A stretch of 44,349 nucleotides of DNA from Chlorobiaceae bacterium (GTDB lineage Bacteria > Bacteroidota > Chlorobiia > Chlorobiales > Chlorobiaceae): assembly GCA_012972825.1 (NCBI GenBank), contig JABDHL010000089.1, positions 1 to 44,349 of the forward strand, in the 5' to 3' direction. Both the position numbers and the translations under genes were made by a program. Shown here one piece after another: positions 37,063 through 44,349 of the stretch (its first letter is position 1; each line of letters starts with the position of its first letter). Under the pieces are notes generated by a model, which was given only the letters and a program-made list of their open reading frames with translations, made no database searches and had not been told where the DNA came from.

Positions 37063-38355
37063 ATGGGTGCTCTGCATTCGATAAAGAAAATATCTCCTTT
37101 ACAGGCTATCATTTTTACCGGAACGATCAGTATTCTGATTGTGATAGCCGGTACTGCAGGATTTCTGGTCATGCAGCACAATCTGCTTAACAAGGTCGAA
37201 AAAAAACAGACATGCTACCTGGAACTTGTGGATTTCAGGAGCAAACTTATTGAATACGATCTTTCCCGAAACCTTGCGCATACGTTAACGGTTGACGGGG
37301 AGGAACGGAAAATAAGCATGAAGCAGTATGCAGGAGTGCTGCGACTTATCTACGAAAAACTTCTCGTTCAGATGCAGGATGCCGGATTGCAGCCGGTTGC
37401 CCCGATGCATGCCGACAGACAGAATTGGGCTGTGGTCCTTACTGGTGAAAATCTTGAGCTTTTCAGGTTTGGACTGGAAAATACCATAGACAAAGCAAAG
37501 ATCGAGACCAAGGCAGCAGCTGACGAGCTTGTGGTAATCAATCAGTTTTTTCTTTTTTTTATTCTTGCTGTGCTTCTCACCTTGAGCATTACAGCCGGAT
37601 GGCTGCTGCACAACAATTACCGGCAGACGCTCCTGCCTCTTGCCCAGCTTTCAGGGCAGCTTAAGCTGCTGAACAGAGAGCTGCCGGAGAGCATCCACGA
37701 CACAGCTGAGGAAATCAAAAAGGAGTTGACTGAAACAGAATACTCCAGTGATATCACTCAGATTACCGAATCAATCATGAGCTTTTGCGGCGAGATTGAG
37801 AAAAAAAATAAATTGCTTGATGAACTTCATATACGGGATGAAAAGACCAATCTCTATAACTACCGCCATTTTAAGGAGCATCTTATTATTGACATCGAAC
37901 GAGCCAGACGTCACGGTGACAAGGTCTCTCTTGCGATGATTGATATCGATCATTTTAAGCAGTACAATGATGCCAACGGTCATATAGCAGGAGATCATGC
38001 TCTGAAAAGTATTGCTGATCTCATTATCAGCCAGTGCCGCATATCTGATGTTCCAGCAAGATTCGGCGGTGACGAATTCGCTGTTTTGCTGCCAGAAACA
38101 GATTCTGTTACCGTCAAGGAGGTTGCAGAACGTCTACGCAAAGTTATCGGTGCCGCACAATTTTCGAGTAAACATCAAAAAAAGACAGGGCACCTTACGG
38201 TCAGTATAGGGATAGCAACTTTTCCTGGTGATGCTTCCGACAGGGAGACCCTGACCAACAATGCCGACAGAGCCCTGTATATGGCCAAATCCGCAGGAAG
38301 AAACACCGTCGTTACTTTTGCCTCCATGAATATTCCGGAAAGCAAAACAGGATGA
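37063..38355 (+). CDS. Membrane-bound diguanylate cyclase (GGDEF)
   Basis: This 430-residue protein has a first membrane helix at about 15-37, a roughly 120-residue periplasmic sensor region and a second helix at about 162-184 (FFLFFILAVLLTLSITAGWLL). A coiled linker leads to a GGDEF domain with DEKTNLYNYRHF, AMIDIDHFKQYND and the intact active site RFGGDEFAVLLPET. It should make cyclic di-GMP; no EAL domain and no obvious inhibitory RxxD site is seen just before GGDEF. It is sandwiched between the PstS-like lipoprotein (4-base gap) and the permease (ATGA overlap), suggesting one transcript. Confidence 0.92.
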   Translation: MGALHSIKKISPLQAIIFTGTISILIVIAGTAGFLVMQHNLLNKVEKKQTCYLELVDFRSKLIEYDLSRNLAHTLTVDGEERKISMKQYAGVLRLIYEKLLVQMQDAGLQPVAPMHADRQNWAVVLTGENLELFRFGLENTIDKAKIETKAAADELVVINQFFLFFILAVLLTLSITAGWLLHNNYRQTLLPLAQLSGQLKLLNRELPESIHDTAEEIKKELTETEYSSDITQITESIMSFCGEIEKKNKLLDELHIRDEKTNLYNYRHFKEHLIIDIERARRHGDKVSLAMIDIDHFKQYNDANGHIAGDHALKSIADLIISQCRISDVPARFGGDEFAVLLPETDSVTVKEVAERLRKVIGAAQFSSKHQKKTGHLTVSIGIATFPGDASDRETLTNNADRALYMAKSAGRNTVVTFASMNIPESKTG

Positions 38356-39632
38356 AACCTGAGTTCTACATTGCAAGACGCTTTGCATTCAAGCAACGTT
38401 CAGCATCAAAGCCGACCTTTATCGTCATGGTCGCGGTTATCGGGATAGCCGTCGGAACCGCCGCTCTTATTCTTACACTCTCCATCGTCAAGGGGTTCGC
38501 CGGCAGTGTGGAAAACAAGCTGATCAGCTTCAGTTCTCATATACAGATTCGTCATCCTGAAGATCAGCTTTTTCAGGAACGCCGCTCTGATTTTGCTAAG
38601 ATATCAAATCATGCAAACGTTTCGAGCGCAACACCGTTTCTGGAAAAAAACTTTGTTCTGCGCAGCCGTAATGCCGTTAAAGGCGAGTCCTATCGCAGCA
38701 AACCTGTTGTCATCAAGGGAATCAACGAACAGCAGCAACAGGTTTTTCTCAAGAAATTTCTCAAGTCAGGGAGTCTTCTGCCTGTTGGAGAGAAGGTGAA
38801 GAACGAAGGAATTGCACTTTATGCAGGGCAAACCCTGGCAGAAAATCTCGGCCTGAGCGTGGGTGGAAAAGTCATGCTTATCGGCCTCGGAAGCAACTCA
38901 TCAGGTGCAAAACTTATTGCGGGCAATAAAAGCATTGTCGACCTTTTTTCCTCTCTCGATCTTGAAGTCGGAGTCATACGCGGAATTTATGACACGGGGC
39001 TTCAGGAAGGATTTGATGACTATGTCGTGATCGCTGATTTGAAACAGCTGCAACAGCGATTCAATCCCCTGATGATCAGCGGCTATGATGCGAACGTCCG
39101 CCAACTTGCTCAAGTCAGGAATACCGTGAAAGAGGTGACGGCTTCTCTTGGTTTTCCGTTTTATGGATTTACGGTTTTTGAACGGTATGCAAATCTCTTT
39201 GAGTGGCTGAAACTTCAAAAAAACATAACACCACTGCTGATTGTAACCATTACTATCGTAGCTGTTTTCAACATTATCTCCACGCTTCTGGTGTTGATTA
39301 TCGAAAAAACCCGAGAAATAGGCATGCTCAGTGCCCTAGGCCTTGAACCGGGAAAAATCAGTACGGTTTTTATGGCACAAGCCCTTCTTATCGCACTTGC
39401 CGGTATCGCAGCGGGTAATATCCTTGCACTTTCACTCTCTCTTTTCGAGTTGCATTTTCACCTTATCACCCTGCCCGAAAAAAGCTATTTCATAAAATAT
39501 GTACCACTGCTTATCGATCCACTCGATTATGCCATGGTCTCCATTGCCGTCATAGCCCTGACACTGCTTTTCGCCTTCATCCCCGCCCGTATAGCCGCAT
39601 CCCTGAAACCCGGAACAGCTCTCGGGAACTGA
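38352..39632 (+). CDS. LolC/LolE-type lipoprotein-release permease (FtsX family)
   Basis: This 426-residue protein has one N-terminal membrane helix (IVMVAVIGIAVGTAALILTLSIV), a large periplasmic domain, then three C-terminal helices with KTREIGMLSALGL, the MacB/FtsX-family signature. LolCE exports lipoproteins from the inner membrane with the ATPase LolD, which is not in this window. It overlaps the GGDEF gene by 4 bases. Confidence 0.87.
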   Translation: MKPEFYIARRFAFKQRSASKPTFIVMVAVIGIAVGTAALILTLSIVKGFAGSVENKLISFSSHIQIRHPEDQLFQERRSDFAKISNHANVSSATPFLEKNFVLRSRNAVKGESYRSKPVVIKGINEQQQQVFLKKFLKSGSLLPVGEKVKNEGIALYAGQTLAENLGLSVGGKVMLIGLGSNSSGAKLIAGNKSIVDLFSSLDLEVGVIRGIYDTGLQEGFDDYVVIADLKQLQQRFNPLMISGYDANVRQLAQVRNTVKEVTASLGFPFYGFTVFERYANLFEWLKLQKNITPLLIVTITIVAVFNIISTLLVLIIEKTREIGMLSALGLEPGKISTVFMAQALLIALAGIAAGNILALSLSLFELHFHLITLPEKSYFIKYVPLLIDPLDYAMVSIAVIALTLLFAFIPARIAASLKPGTALGN

Positions 39633-39749
39633 AGCCCTGCCATCATGCTTATTTTATGGAAGTCGTTTGCCTCGATATTGACAGATGTTTATATTTGCAA
39701 TAGGAATTATGAGTAACCCATAACCTTAAACAAACTGAACGGGAGTGAT

Positions 39750-39953
39750 ATGCTGAAAGAAGCTACAGGTCTGGCAGGTGGGGCTTTGTTGTTTTCACCT
39801 CTTGGAATGCCGATTCTGTTTCACGGAATTTCTGGGATAGTAGTGGGAGGTGCAGGACTTTTTGTTGCTAATGCTGTTATGAAGCAGGTGAAAGATCTTT
39901 TGCCAACTCAACCTTCATCAATACAGACAGAGGTCAATCAGACAGAAGAATAG
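39750..39953 (+). CDS. Small glycine-rich membrane protein
   Basis: This 67-residue protein has GGGAG five bases before its ATG. The first 45 residues are hydrophobic and glycine-rich (ATGLAGGALLF, GISGIVVGGAGLFVANAV), probably two short helices. The tail is polar and acidic. No family is recognised. A strong bidirectional terminator follows 11 bases later, which supports it being a real transcription unit. Confidence 0.65.
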   Translation: MLKEATGLAGGALLFSPLGMPILFHGISGIVVGGAGLFVANAVMKQVKDLLPTQPSSIQTEVNQTEE

Positions 39954-39964
39954 AAATTTATCAT

Positions 39965-39997
39965 TAAACGGCCACTTGTTTAACAAGTGACCGTTTA
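39965..39997. terminator. Bidirectional terminator between the small membrane protein and bchU
   Basis: TAAACGGCCACTTG (39965-39978) pairs with CAAGTGACCGTTTA (39984-39997) along 14 positions with one G-T-type mismatch and a 5-base loop. A-rich flanks give T-rich tails on both strands. Both flanking genes end here. Confidence 0.85.
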
Positions 39998-40005
39998 ATA
40001 TGGGG

Positions 40006-41025
40006 TTAAGCTGCTTTTACAGCTTCACACAACAGGTGGCCGTATTTTCTGACAGTACGGACATCTCCAAAACCGATCGATTCAAGAATACCCTGATATG
40101 CACTCTGCTGTTTAAAGCCGAGCACTGAAAAAGGCATGCCTGCACCAAGGATGTAGTGGCTGAGGTAATCGAAATTCGGATCTTCAGGTTCATCAATAAT
40201 CATATCGAGAATCAGTACCCTTCCACCTGCAGGAAGAGCGTCGTAGGCTTTTTTGAGAAGCAATGCAGTCAGCTGTTCATTTGCCGAATATAAAATTCTG
40301 CAGAACATGACTGCATCTGCTGCAGGGTAAGAATCTCTATAGATATCAACAGCTGCACCCCTGAGTCGGTTTGCAACACCTTTTTCTGCAGCGTTTTCAT
40401 TGACGAGCTCAACAGCACCGGGAAGATTCAGAATGGTGGAATCAAGCTGAGCGAAATTCTTGAGAAGGGCTGCGGAAATATCGCCTATACCGCCTCCAAC
40501 ATCCACAAGGGTTTTCGCGTTTGAAAGGTTGGCTTCTTCAAGCAGAAGCTTGATTGCAAAATGTGCATTGCTGCGGTGAATTTCCTCAAAATACCAGTTA
40601 TCAGCACGTGTCACCGGAGGGTAGGGTACCTCTCCCTTAAAGTTCAGGTTACCCTTGACAGCTTCAGCAATATTAAGATAAAAATTGTCTGCAAGATTTG
40701 CCATGGCTTTTGCCACTGGAATCATATAGAGGTTCGGAAGTTCAGGATTCGGCACAAATAATCTTTTTGCTAACAAAGTGAGGCTCCATTTTCCATTCTC
40801 TTTGGCAGTAATTCCAATTTGAGCAAGAGTCTCAAGCAGCATGATGAGTCTTTGTGGAACTGCTCCGACTGCAGCAGCAAGTGCTTCGGTCTCTTTTGCC
40901 TCACCGGAAAGATGCGTAAAAAGATCCAGTTCCAGAGCAGCCTTTAAACTGCCGAATTCCACAAGCCCTTTGAAAATAAGTTCATTTGCTTTGTGGCTTT
41001 GCTGTAGTAACTCAAGGTCATTCAT
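40006..41025 (-). CDS. bchU: Bacteriochlorophyll C-20 methyltransferase BchU
   Basis: This 339-residue O-methyltransferase-fold enzyme transfers a methyl group from SAM to C-20 of the chlorin ring, making BChl c (or e) instead of d. It has the N-terminal dimerisation helices, the SAM loop LVDVGGGIGDISAALL (about 170-185), MFCRILYSAN, ILDMIIDEPEDP and the family end VRTVRKYGHLLCEAVKA. Length matches BchU of Chlorobaculum, and the frame is intact. Closely related CrtF-type enzymes are the main alternative. Confidence 0.88.
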   Translation of the reverse strand: MNDLELLQQSHKANELIFKGLVEFGSLKAALELDLFTHLSGEAKETEALAAAVGAVPQRLIMLLETLAQIGITAKENGKWSLTLLAKRLFVPNPELPNLYMIPVAKAMANLADNFYLNIAEAVKGNLNFKGEVPYPPVTRADNWYFEEIHRSNAHFAIKLLLEEANLSNAKTLVDVGGGIGDISAALLKNFAQLDSTILNLPGAVELVNENAAEKGVANRLRGAAVDIYRDSYPAADAVMFCRILYSANEQLTALLLKKAYDALPAGGRVLILDMIIDEPEDPNFDYLSHYILGAGMPFSVLGFKQQSAYQGILESIGFGDVRTVRKYGHLLCEAVKAA

Positions 41026-41086
41026 AATACAGGTGAGGCTAAAAAGTTAAAAAAAATGGCGTTGTAAATAATGACGGACGACCAGA

Positions 41087-42472
41087 TCATTGTTTGATGT
41101 TGTTTTCTTTCTCGAATGTATCCAGTTGTTCACGGAGGTTTGTCCGGAAGGCCAGACTTGTGACCAGGTTGAGCAGTTTATAGGGGTTGCGTCTAACCCT
41201 GTTGGCAATATTTTTCCATGAGTAAACCTTGTAATAGCTTTTCATGAATTTATGCTGAAACTCAACAGCGTCGTATTTCTCTGAACGTATAACGAGATTC
41301 ATGGCGTTATACTTTTCCCAGTCCTCATTGGTAATCCATCCGTTATTCTTGTATTCCCAGTACATTGAAGTTCCAGGATACGGGGTAATGATCTGAAAAA
41401 TCGGCATGAACACACTGTTTTTACCCACAAACTTCACCAGGTTATCCATGTCTTCGAAACTGTCCAGCTCAGGATTGACCAGAAAATTACCCTGAACATT
41501 CAACCCTGCCTGACGGCACTCCTCAATAAGCTGTGAAAATTTATCTGCCGAATTGACATGGCCTTTATTGTAGGCTTCAAGGGTGCTTTGATTGATGGAC
41601 TCAAAACCGACAAGAACCATAATGCACCCTGCATCAACGAGCCTTCTGACCGTCTCCTTGTCTTCCAGGAAATTGATACTGAAAAAGACGCTGAAGTTGA
41701 TATCGCACTCTTTAATCAGCTCAAGAGCCTCCCATAACTTCTTTTTGCTGACGCCAAGGTTTTCATCAGTCAGCATGAACCAGGGTTTTGATGACTTTCC
41801 TTTCGGTTTAAAAAAAACCTTTTTAGCGATTTCAATTTGTTTTTTGAGCTCTTCAGGTTTTTGACTTCTGTAGAGTTTTCCAGTATAATTCGGGGTAACG
41901 CAAAATGAACATTCAAAAGGGCAACCGCGAGTTACATAAATAGGGATAGATTTTGTTCCATCAACTTTTTCCCGTTTTGAGAATTTCGCAATACGTTCGT
42001 AATCAATCGGAATGATCTCTTTTACCGGCGGAAAATCTTTGGAGTCGTAGAGTGGTTTTAAGCGGTTACAGGCAGCATCTTCAAGAACGGTCAACCAGAG
42101 GTTCTCTGCCTCGCCGCAAACGATACAGTCCGCATGGGGTCGGGCTTCTTCAGTATTAAAGGAAACATGCAATCCTCCCAGCATGACTTTCGTTCCTTTT
42201 TTCCGAAACCTGTCAGCAATTTCATAACCTCTTGTTGCATCAATGGTTCGCGAAGTTATGCCTACAAAATCATAATCACCGTCATAATTGATGGTGTCGC
42301 CAAAATGTTCATCTACAATCTCAATATGATGCTGTTTCGGAGTCAGGCTTACCAGAACACCTATCGCCATATTAAATAATGGCTTCTGGTTGGTTTTCGA
42401 ATCTTTTTTCCCTTTCGGGGCGATGAGAAGAATTTTGAGGGGTTTAATACGAGGAGGTTCTGGGTAGCTCAT
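41087..42472 (-). CDS. B12-binding-type radical SAM protein (BchE/BchQ/BchR-related)
   Basis: This 461-residue protein has an N-terminal cobalamin-binding-like Rossmann domain (about 10-140, with VDEHFGD and [11 protein letters not shown]), then a radical SAM barrel whose iron-sulfur motif is CPFECSFC (CxxxCxxC) after YVTRG. The C-terminal part has [13 protein letters not shown], typical of BchE-like enzymes. The strict DxHxxG cobalamin motif is not seen; it reads DEHFG. In green sulfur bacteria, relatives include BchE (ring E) and BchQ/BchR (side-chain methylation at C-8 and C-12). Which one this is needs alignment. Placed 61 bases before bchU on the same strand. Confidence 0.8.
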   Translation of the reverse strand: MSYPEPPRIKPLKILLIAPKGKKDSKTNQKPLFNMAIGVLVSLTPKQHHIEIVDEHFGDTINYDGDYDFVGITSRTIDATRGYEIADRFRKKGTKVMLGGLHVSFNTEEARPHADCIVCGEAENLWLTVLEDAACNRLKPLYDSKDFPPVKEIIPIDYERIAKFSKREKVDGTKSIPIYVTRGCPFECSFCVTPNYTGKLYRSQKPEELKKQIEIAKKVFFKPKGKSSKPWFMLTDENLGVSKKKLWEALELIKECDINFSVFFSINFLEDKETVRRLVDAGCIMVLVGFESINQSTLEAYNKGHVNSADKFSQLIEECRQAGLNVQGNFLVNPELDSFEDMDNLVKFVGKNSVFMPIFQIITPYPGTSMYWEYKNNGWITNEDWEKYNAMNLVIRSEKYDAVEFQHKFMKSYYKVYSWKNIANRVRRNPYKLLNLVTSLAFRTNLREQLDTFEKENNIKQ

Positions 42473-42652
42473 GCTTGAGTTCTTTGTTTAGTCAATTGCG
42501 ATCAATAAATAAAAAATGCAGCGTCACGGTTAACTCATGCGTTTCAAAGTATGTATGAGCTCATAGTATCTAAAAATTGTTTAATGATTTATTGATAATC
42601 AACAATAACGGAATACGATGTAAAAACACACTCAGCACCTGTTCACAATTGT

Positions 42653-43876
42653 TCAGTTCAATACCTTGTCATAATCCTTGCGCTGGTGGTTCTGGTCATG
42701 CTGGTTAAGATCAAAGGGAATGTGAAGCCATTTGTTCTTAAAGAATGCTTCCCCCGGCTCAAGACCCGTCAAACTAATCGGAAGCGTAATAATTTTACGC
42801 TGATTGGCGATATGAATATAAAGCTCATCACCGGTTACCCAGACGTCGATATCGACAGGATTGGCAAACATCAGCTTCAACTGCACCTCGTAGACATTCC
42901 CATTACGGATAAACTTGATCGGCGGTTCGTCATACATCATATCTGATGGATCGGTATCGCCATACATGTCTTTAGCGAACAGCTCAAGCGACTGAAGACC
43001 GACAATTTCTTTTTCGTACATCCTGAGTTTTTTAACCGGAAGGGGAGAGAAGCCCTCCTCAATCTCTCCAAGGTATTTCTGCTGAATTGTTTTCCACTTC
43101 TCCAGATATCCACTGTTTTCTCTGGTGTCAAGCAGTCTGTTGACCAGCACCATATCAACCTTGAATCCGTAAAGGTTCAAATAAGTCAATGCCCGCATGG
43201 TCTCCTTGATCGACATTTTCTCCGCATTCATGACCAGACGCACTGTCGATTTATTATTATCCGTCAGGATTTCGCGGATATCGACAAGCTCATCAAAAAC
43301 CTGATCAACAGAATCAACGGCATCTGCAGGAGGGATATAAAAAGCTATTTTGTCAGACATCTTTGAAAGAGGTTTACTCAGCGGTTTGATAATATATTTT
43401 GTAACATTTTTTACCGCTTTCATACCCCATGCGAGGGTGTCTGGAAGAGAGAGAAGCCTCAATGTTTCACCAGTCGGTGCCGTATCGAGCACAAGAACAT
43501 CATAAAGGCCTGAAGCTTTGTAGCGCTTTATCCGTAAAAGGGAAAACAGTTCCTCCATTCCTGGCAGGATTGTCATTTCGTCAGCCATAACTCCGGAAAC
43601 GCCCTGACCCATAAAAATTTTTGTATAGAACTTCTGGACAGACTGCCAGTTCTCCTTAAGATCTACATATGGGTTAACCTCAATTGCATGAAGGTTTTCC
43701 TTGATTTTTGTCGGCTGGGAGCCGAGAGGCAGATTGAACGAGTCCGAAAGGCTGTGCGCAGGATCGGTTGAGAGGACAAGGGTACGATAGCCCAACTGCG
43801 ACAACCGGACAGCTGTAGCTGCCGAAACGCTGGTTTTACCAACCCCGCCTTTACCCGTAAAGGTTAGAATCCTCAT
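42653..43876 (-). CDS. ArsA/Get3-like ATPase with C-terminal HSP20-like domain
   Basis: This 407-residue P-loop ATPase has GKGGVGKTSVSAATA (P-loop at 8-15), LSTDPAHSLSDSF (switch I) and DTAPTGETLRLLSLPD (switch II). A helical region with MADEMTILPGMEEL follows. From about residue 320 a beta-sandwich with YEVQLKL, VDVWVTGDELYIHI and LPISLTGL matches the ArsA_HSP20 domain. It is a single-unit ATPase, so a dimer like Get3 is expected. Green sulfur bacteria carry several such genes; arsenite efflux is unlikely without arsB/arsR. A chaperone role for membrane or chlorosome proteins is inference. Confidence 0.88.
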   Translation of the reverse strand: MRILTFTGKGGVGKTSVSAATAVRLSQLGYRTLVLSTDPAHSLSDSFNLPLGSQPTKIKENLHAIEVNPYVDLKENWQSVQKFYTKIFMGQGVSGVMADEMTILPGMEELFSLLRIKRYKASGLYDVLVLDTAPTGETLRLLSLPDTLAWGMKAVKNVTKYIIKPLSKPLSKMSDKIAFYIPPADAVDSVDQVFDELVDIREILTDNNKSTVRLVMNAEKMSIKETMRALTYLNLYGFKVDMVLVNRLLDTRENSGYLEKWKTIQQKYLGEIEEGFSPLPVKKLRMYEKEIVGLQSLELFAKDMYGDTDPSDMMYDEPPIKFIRNGNVYEVQLKLMFANPVDIDVWVTGDELYIHIANQRKIITLPISLTGLEPGEAFFKNKWLHIPFDLNQHDQNHQRKDYDKVLN

Positions 43877-44224
43877 GAATACTGATTTGAGAAAATTACA
43901 TAGAAAAAAATCAGAAAGCCCCTAACAGCTTTCATTAATAATGCAAGAAACTTGTTATTAACGTCAGTAGAAACAAGAGGCGCCAGCAACAAAAAAGCAA
44001 TCTCTATGAAATTATTCCACGTGTTTATTTAAAAAGTGGAGTTTCGTGTTCAAACGGCTGAAAACTACTCCATATCTCCCTAAAATCCATGCTTAAAGCC
44101 CTCCGTTATCCTTAAAGAAATCTACGTAAGATATAACTCGTAGATAATTGATTGATATCGTAGAAGTGATTGTGAGATTGGGATAATTTTATGATGAGTA
44201 CCTGATTGAGTTAGAGATTTTTTG
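43877..44224. other. Intergenic stretch with a TACG inverted repeat
   Basis: No gene is seen. It contains ATCTACG (44118-44124) and CGTAGAT (44137-44143), a perfect 7-base inverted repeat with 12 bases between, and a further CGTAGA at 44157-44162. These could be operator sites for the arsA-like transcript or fall in the 3' region of the next gene. The remainder is AT-rich. Confidence 0.4.
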
Positions 44225-44349
44225 TCAGTAAAAAAAACCAGGAGAGAGTTTGCTGGTAAAGCGGTTCATGGCGTAGTTGGCAAGCCAGATCCAGTTCAGC
44301 GGTTTACCTTTCATACGCTGCATAATCGCACGGCCTTTATAGACTTCTC
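44225..44349 (-). CDS. C-terminal end of an unrecognised protein (partial, runs off right edge)
   Basis: The - strand frame from the window edge to TGA at 44225-44227 gives 40 residues including YKGRAIMQRMKGKPLNW and IWLANYAMNRFTSKLSP. The basic and aromatic C terminus suggests a real protein, perhaps a pigment-synthesis enzyme given its neighbours, but I do not recognise it. Reads in the same direction as the arsA-like gene and lies upstream of it. Confidence 0.5.
   Translation of the reverse strand, partial: EVYKGRAIMQRMKGKPLNWIWLANYAMNRFTSKLSPGFFY

Noticed and set aside
42592-42602. TTGATAATCAA palindrome as an FNR/CRP site before the radical SAM gene
   Set aside because: The spacing between the half-sites is too short for the FNR/CRP consensus (TTGAT-N4-ATCAA); likely a chance AT-rich palindrome.

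Overview
The window looks like a chromosome segment from a green sulfur bacterium (Chlorobiaceae; Chlorobium/Pelodictyon-like). The evidence is a BchU-type C-20 methyltransferase of bacteriochlorophyll c/e synthesis, a CsmA/CsmE-family chlorosome baseplate-type protein, a menaquinone acyl-CoA ligase and an arginine gene order argC-J-B-F-R-G. This is a reading of protein motifs only; no database was searched.

Left region (1-12.3 kb) is a defence island, the right-hand part of a type 1 BREX locus. It starts with the last codons of a winged-helix protein. Next comes the C-terminal half of PglX without its methyltransferase domain. Three inserted defence modules follow: a PtuA/PtuB-like ATPase + HNH pair, a GmrSD (DUF262/DUF1524, BrxU-like) type IV restriction enzyme, and an ATPase + DUF4276 (TOPRIM-like) pair. 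The island closes with pglZ and brxL. All are on the + strand and most are spaced or overlapped for coupled translation. A 69-bp copy of the pglX 3' end, including the ribosome binding site for the next gene, occurs twice and brackets the PtuAB-like pair. This is a clear footprint of how that module was inserted. The PglX fragment also carries a heptanucleotide tandem repeat able to shift frame. BrxL ends in a domain resembling the PLD-like MIT_C domain of eukaryotic MITD1. brxA, brxB, brxC and any full pglX would lie left of the window.

Middle region (12.5-25.1 kb) is ordinary housekeeping: a small basic protein, pyrC with a FAH-family hydrolase, a + strand run (5-formyltetrahydrofolate cyclo-ligase, ppk1, rpiB, a CBS-domain protein, an M20 amidohydrolase), then fba, a tail-specific protease, argH and a PhnA/YjdM zinc-ribbon protein. 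A more AT-rich accessory pocket (25.1-28.3 kb) holds a truncated membrane ORF, a secreted FISUMP-domain protein, an orphan PAS histidine kinase and the chlorosome-envelope-like protein.

Right region: menE, then the arginine operon argCJBFRG (29.9-35.9 kb, - strand) with a sigma70-type promoter and a 17/18-match ARG box just downstream of the -10, consistent with control by its own ArgR. Next come a PstS-like lipoprotein, a membrane diguanylate cyclase and a LolC/E-type permease in one + strand run, a small Gly-rich membrane protein, and a strong bidirectional terminator. Last is a - strand group of bchU, a B12-type radical SAM enzyme and an ArsA/Get3-like ATPase with a C-terminal HSP20-like domain, plus the last 40 codons of an unrecognised gene at the right edge. 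I saw no tRNA, rRNA, CRISPR array or insertion sequence.
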